From contig CAMLHB010000013.1 of NCBI GenBank assembly GCA_946479725.1, forward strand, positions 1 to 24,435: a DNA stretch of 24,435 nt. The letters run 5' to 3'. Position numbers and translations under genes: made by a program. The DNA is from an uncultured Actinomycetes bacterium. GTDB lineage: Bacteria; Actinomycetota; Thermoleophilia; Solirubrobacterales; 70-9. Position 1 is the stretch's first letter. Each line of letters begins with the position of its first letter. Positions 21,596 to 24,435 of this stretch are shown here, in pieces. Below the pieces are notes generated by a model. That model had not been told where the DNA came from. It saw nothing but the letters and a program-made list of their open reading frames with translations, and did no database searches.

Positions 21596-24114
21596 AGACC
21601 TGGCGAGACGCTGCCCAGCTCCTCTTCGAGCAGGCCGGGGAATGTAGCCGCGCGCAACGCCTCCAGCGAAGGCTTGCCTCGGGACTCCAGCTGCAGGTGG
21701 CGGTAGTCGCTGCGGCTGTGGACGACCCAGGTGAGGAGGCGGAGGCGGCGGAAGTCGGCCTCGGAGATGCCGACGGCGGCGCGGTACTCGCCGATCGCCC
21801 GGGCGGCGACGCGGCCGTGCGGCGTTGTCGGATCGAGCAGCTTCGCGTAGGACTCGCGGGTGCTACCGCTCTCCAGGGCGCCATCGAGGACGAAGGCGCA
21901 GTTGGCGAGGAAGTAGACGAGGTCGAGCCCCGGCAGCCCCTGCGGCTCGGCCGACTCCCAGTCGAGCAGCACCGGGTCGCCGGCCGGGGTGCGGAGGACG
22001 TTCCAGGGCGAGCAGTCGCGATGCTCGACCGCCGGCGGCAGATCGCCGAGGCCTTCGAGCCGAGCCGTAACGGAAGTGTGAACCGATTTGTCCCCGGTAT
22101 GCGGGGACAGATGCCTATCGTCGAGGGCGGGGCTGAAGTGGCGGTCGAACCAGGCGAGCGGCTCGGCGACGAGGCGCCGGCGCCAGTCGGGGTCGGCGCG
22201 GCCGCCCTGCGCGAGTTCGACCAGAACCTCGGTCACGCGCAGCGCCACCTCCTCGAAGTTCTCCTCCCGCAGTGTGTCGAGCAGCGACTCCCCCGCCACC
22301 GCCTCCTGGACGACGGCGAGCCGGCCCGCCCGCGAGCCCTCGCCGACCAGCGGCGGCACGCCGGTCAGCTCCGGCATCTCCTCGCGCAGCCGGCGCAGGA
22401 CCGCCGCCTCGCGCTCGAGGCCGGGCTCGGCCTCGCGGACGCGGGCGAATTTCGCCGCTTTCGCCGGCTGCTCGGCCTCCGGCTCGAAGGCGAGGCCGAC
22501 GGCCTTGTTGATGCTGCGGTGGCCGGTGGTCAGCAGCAGCAGCGGGCAGGACGGGGAAAGCGGGATGCCGTCCTCGTCGGGACCGCCCGGGCGGCGGCCG
22601 ACCACGTAGATCGGCGCCAGCAGGCCGGCGCTCCTGACCAGGCGCCACAGCTCGCGCAGGACCAGGCCCGCGGCCGAGCGCGGCGCCCGGCTCTTCAGCA
22701 GGTGGTCGACCGCGGCCTCCGTTTCGATCGGCAGCCAGAACTGCGGCGGCCGGTGCGGCAGCGGCCCCGCCCAGTAGACCCGCACGTCGACGTAGCCGGC
22801 AGCCTCGGCGCGCCCGCGCAGGCGGCGGGCCCGTCCCGGCCGCGGCAGTCGCCAGTGCCCCAGCAGCTCGGCGTCGGGGAGCAGGAAGCGCCAGTCCTCG
22901 CAGCGGACCAGGGGGTTCCGCTGGGACTCGGGCAGTCCCCCGAAGTCGCGGCAGAGGTTATTGCCGCTATACACCGCCCATATCCTCTGCCGCCCCAGTC
23001 GATCGGCCAGCAGCTCGCTGTAGATGCCCTGTACGCGCTCGGCGTTTTGCTCGCGGCGCAGGCCGGAGTCGACCCGCTCGCGCGCCCGGGTCGCAAGCTG
23101 CTCGCGCAGCTCCGGGTCCCTGAGCAGCCGCCGCAACGCCGCCGCCAGCGCTTTCGCGTCGTCGGGCGGGACAAGGAGGCCGCTGCGGCCGTCCTCGATC
23201 AGCTCTTCGGTGCCGCCGATCGCCGAGGAGACGATCGGGATCCCGGCCGCCATCGCCTCCAAGACCGCCAGCGAGGAGCCCTCGTAGAGGGAGGGCAGGG
23301 CGAAGACGTCGCAGGCGGCGAGCAGCTGCGGCACGTCCTCGCGACGGCCGAGGAAGCGGACCTGCTCGGCGACGCCGAGCTCGGCCGCTCGCGCTTCCAG
23401 GGCGCCGCGCTCGGGGCCGTCGCCGGCGAGGAGGAAGATCGCCTCCGGCAGCTCGGCGATCGCCTCCAGCAGCGCCGGGTGCCCCTTCTGGGCATCGAGC
23501 CGGGCCGGCGTCAGCACCAGCGGCCGGGTATCGGAGCCACCGAGCTGACCCCGCAGGCCGGGCGGCGCGGTGACCGCGACCCGCTCGGCGTCGACGGCGT
23601 TGTAAGTGACCTCGACCTTCTCCGCCGGCCAGCCGAGCCGGCCGACCAATTCGTCGGCGATCTCGCGCGAGACCGCGAGGTAGCGGTCAACACCGTGGGC
23701 CAGCGCCCGCAGCTGCCAGTAGGCGGAGTGGTTTGGCGGCTCGTAGGCGCCGACCTGGACGGTCCCGATCACCGCCGGCACCCGCGCCGCAACGGCCGCC
23801 GCCAGCCCCCACTTGCAGGCGACGGGGGAGCTCATGTGGGCGTGGAAGACGGCGGGACGCTGGCGCCGCAGCAGGCGCACCAGACCCGGCAGCCGGCGCG
23901 CGCCGCGCAGGCCCAGCGGCAGCGGCGGGATCAGCCGCACCTGCACCCCCAGCTCGGCGGCGCGGCGGCGCAGCGGCTCGGCCTCGGGCGCGTCCTCGAG
24001 CAGCAGGGTCGGCTCCCACTCGCTCCGGTCCAGCGAGCCGAGCAGCATGAACATCGCGTTCTCGGCCCCGCCGAGAACGCGGCTATCGGTGTAGAAGAAG
24101 ATCGACTGGGCCAC
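21592..24114 (-). CDS. GT4 glycosyltransferase fused to an APH-like kinase domain
   Basis: An 840-residue multidomain protein. Residues 1-370 are a complete GT4 enzyme: FFYTDSRVLGGAENAMFM, LTPARLDAQKGH (201-212) and E-x7-E (E278/E286). Residues about 375-510 are unassigned; the DVRVYWAGPLP and WLPIETEAAVDHLL segments resemble, from memory, the end of methyltransferase-like domains that precede such kinases, but no SAM-binding glycine motif is seen. Residues about 520-840 match aminoglycoside-phosphotransferase-like kinases: a possible ATP-binding Lys (KAAKFAR), the catalytic HRDCSPWNVL (698-707, H-x-D-x4-N) and LLDWES (716-721). The kinase might phosphorylate the sugar or glycan end (inference). 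The GTG start has GGGAGAG upstream and lies within the 3' end of the preceding gene (32-bp overlap). Confidence 0.87.
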   Translation of the reverse strand: MAQSIFFYTDSRVLGGAENAMFMLLGSLDRSEWEPTLLLEDAPEAEPLRRRAAELGVQVRLIPPLPLGLRGARRLPGLVRLLRRQRPAVFHAHMSSPVACKWGLAAAVAARVPAVIGTVQVGAYEPPNHSAYWQLRALAHGVDRYLAVSREIADELVGRLGWPAEKVEVTYNAVDAERVAVTAPPGLRGQLGGSDTRPLVLTPARLDAQKGHPALLEAIAELPEAIFLLAGDGPERGALEARAAELGVAEQVRFLGRREDVPQLLAACDVFALPSLYEGSSLAVLEAMAAGIPIVSSAIGGTEELIEDGRSGLLVPPDDAKALAAALRRLLRDPELREQLATRARERVDSGLRREQNAERVQGIYSELLADRLGRQRIWAVYSGNNLCRDFGGLPESQRNPLVRCEDWRFLLPDAELLGHWRLPRPGRARRLRGRAEAAGYVDVRVYWAGPLPHRPPQFWLPIETEAAVDHLLKSRAPRSAAGLVLRELWRLVRSAGLLAPIYVVGRRPGGPDEDGIPLSPSCPLLLLTTGHRSINKAVGLAFEPEAEQPAKAAKFARVREAEPGLEREAAVLRRLREEMPELTGVPPLVGEGSRAGRLAVVQEAVAGESLLDTLREENFEEVALRVTEVLVELAQGGRADPDWRRRLVAEPLAWFDRHFSPALDDRHLSPHTGDKSVHTSVTARLEGLGDLPPAVEHRDCSPWNVLRTPAGDPVLLDWESAEPQGLPGLDLVYFLANCAFVLDGALESGSTRESYAKLLDPTTPHGRVAARAIGEYRAAVGISEADFRRLRLLTWVVHSRSDYRHLQLESRGKPSLEALRAATFPGLLEEELGSVSPGL

Positions 24115-24435
24115 GCTTCAGCTCTCCCGCGAGCTTCGCCAGCTCGCCCTCGTCGTTTGATTCGCGCAGCGCCGCATCCACCCCTGCCCAGAAGGCGTAA
24201 TCGAGGACCGGCCGGTAGAAGAGCGGGAAGCGCCAGGCGCCGAGCCGCTCCAGCGCCGAGCAGAGGCCGAAGACGGCGCCGCTGGTCGCCGGCAGCCGCC
24301 GGGTCAGCGCCAGCAGCACGGCGCGCGCCGCCAGCCAGGGCCGGGAACCGTCGTCCGGGCTCGCCAGCCGCAGGTCGCCGAAGACCTCGGGGTGGCGGCG
24401 GGCGAGCTGGACGGTGGTCCTGCCTTTGGCGATCG
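24083..24435 (-). CDS. C-terminal end of an upstream gene, probably a glycosyltransferase (partial)
   Basis: The frame is open from the window edge to a TAG at 24083-24085, giving about 117 residues with no start inside the window. The visible part (RRHPEVFGDLRL, then helical GLCSALERLGAWRFP and DYAFWAGVDAAL) resembles the C-terminal helices of GT2 enzymes in actinobacterial clusters. This is recall of a general pattern; no catalytic motif is in view. It overlaps the start of the GT4-kinase gene by 32 bases, so the two are in one operon. The function cannot be fixed from this fragment. Confidence 0.65.
   Translation of the reverse strand, partial: IAKGRTTVQLARRHPEVFGDLRLASPDDGSRPWLAARAVLLALTRRLPATSGAVFGLCSALERLGAWRFPLFYRPVLDYAFWAGVDAALRESNDEGELAKLAGELKRGPVDLLLHR
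24115..24135 (-). promoter_or_regulatory. Ribosome-binding site for the GT4-kinase gene
   Basis: On the minus strand GGGAGAG lies seven bases before the GTG at 24114 and inside the end of the upstream gene. This supports the GTG start and translational coupling. Confidence 0.6.

Noticed and set aside
1..24435. CRISPR arrays, tRNA or rRNA genes, transposases, riboswitches
   Set aside because: I looked for regularly spaced repeats, conserved RNA sequences and transposase motifs on both strands and found none I could support.

Overview
The window is very GC-rich (roughly 70% by eye) with compact, tightly packed genes, frequent GTG/TTG starts and almost no intergenic DNA. Nearly every gene serves surface-polysaccharide assembly, export or turnover. 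Codon use, near-leaderless promoter layouts and multidomain glycosyltransferase fusions suggest a high-GC actinomycetote. A Thermoleophilia/Solirubrobacterales-like organism is my best guess, but no rRNA or other taxonomic marker is present.

Layout. Positions 2-1333 (+) hold the 3' part of a chimera: an N-terminal region like that of polyprenyl glycosylphosphotransferases joined to a GT2 glycosyltransferase. A 203-bp convergent gap follows with two inverted repeats. Positions 1537-8832 (-) form a five-gene run: a GT2-GT4 double glycosyltransferase, then four tandem paralogous exported glycoside hydrolases resembling GH26 (mannanase-like). One of these carries an Ig-like domain and a Pro/Thr/Glu linker. 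Positions 8883-13149 (+) encode a GT4, a GT-C membrane glycosyltransferase and a PaaK/CapK-like adenylate-forming enzyme. Next come a Wzx-like flippase (-), a Wzm/Wzt ABC exporter pair (+), a GT2-NodB deacetylase fusion followed by a GT2 (-), a single GT2 (+), a SAM methyltransferase (-), a lower-GC two-TM coiled-coil protein of unknown function (+), a GT4-kinase fusion (-), and the C-terminal end of another gene that runs off the window.

How it may work together (inference). The cytoplasmic GT2 and GT4 enzymes would build a glycan on a lipid carrier. The GT-C enzyme would add sugars outside the membrane. Methyl, deacetyl and perhaps phosphoryl or acyl modifications would come from the methyltransferase, NodB, APH-like kinase and CapK-like enzymes. 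Two different exporters (Wzx and Wzm/Wzt) are present, so more than one polymer may be made. The four secreted hydrolases, arranged as an operon with a glycosyltransferase, look like dedicated trimming or remodelling enzymes for the product. This tandem, diversified hydrolase set tied to the synthesis genes is the most interesting element. No RNA genes, CRISPR arrays, transposases or replication origins were seen.
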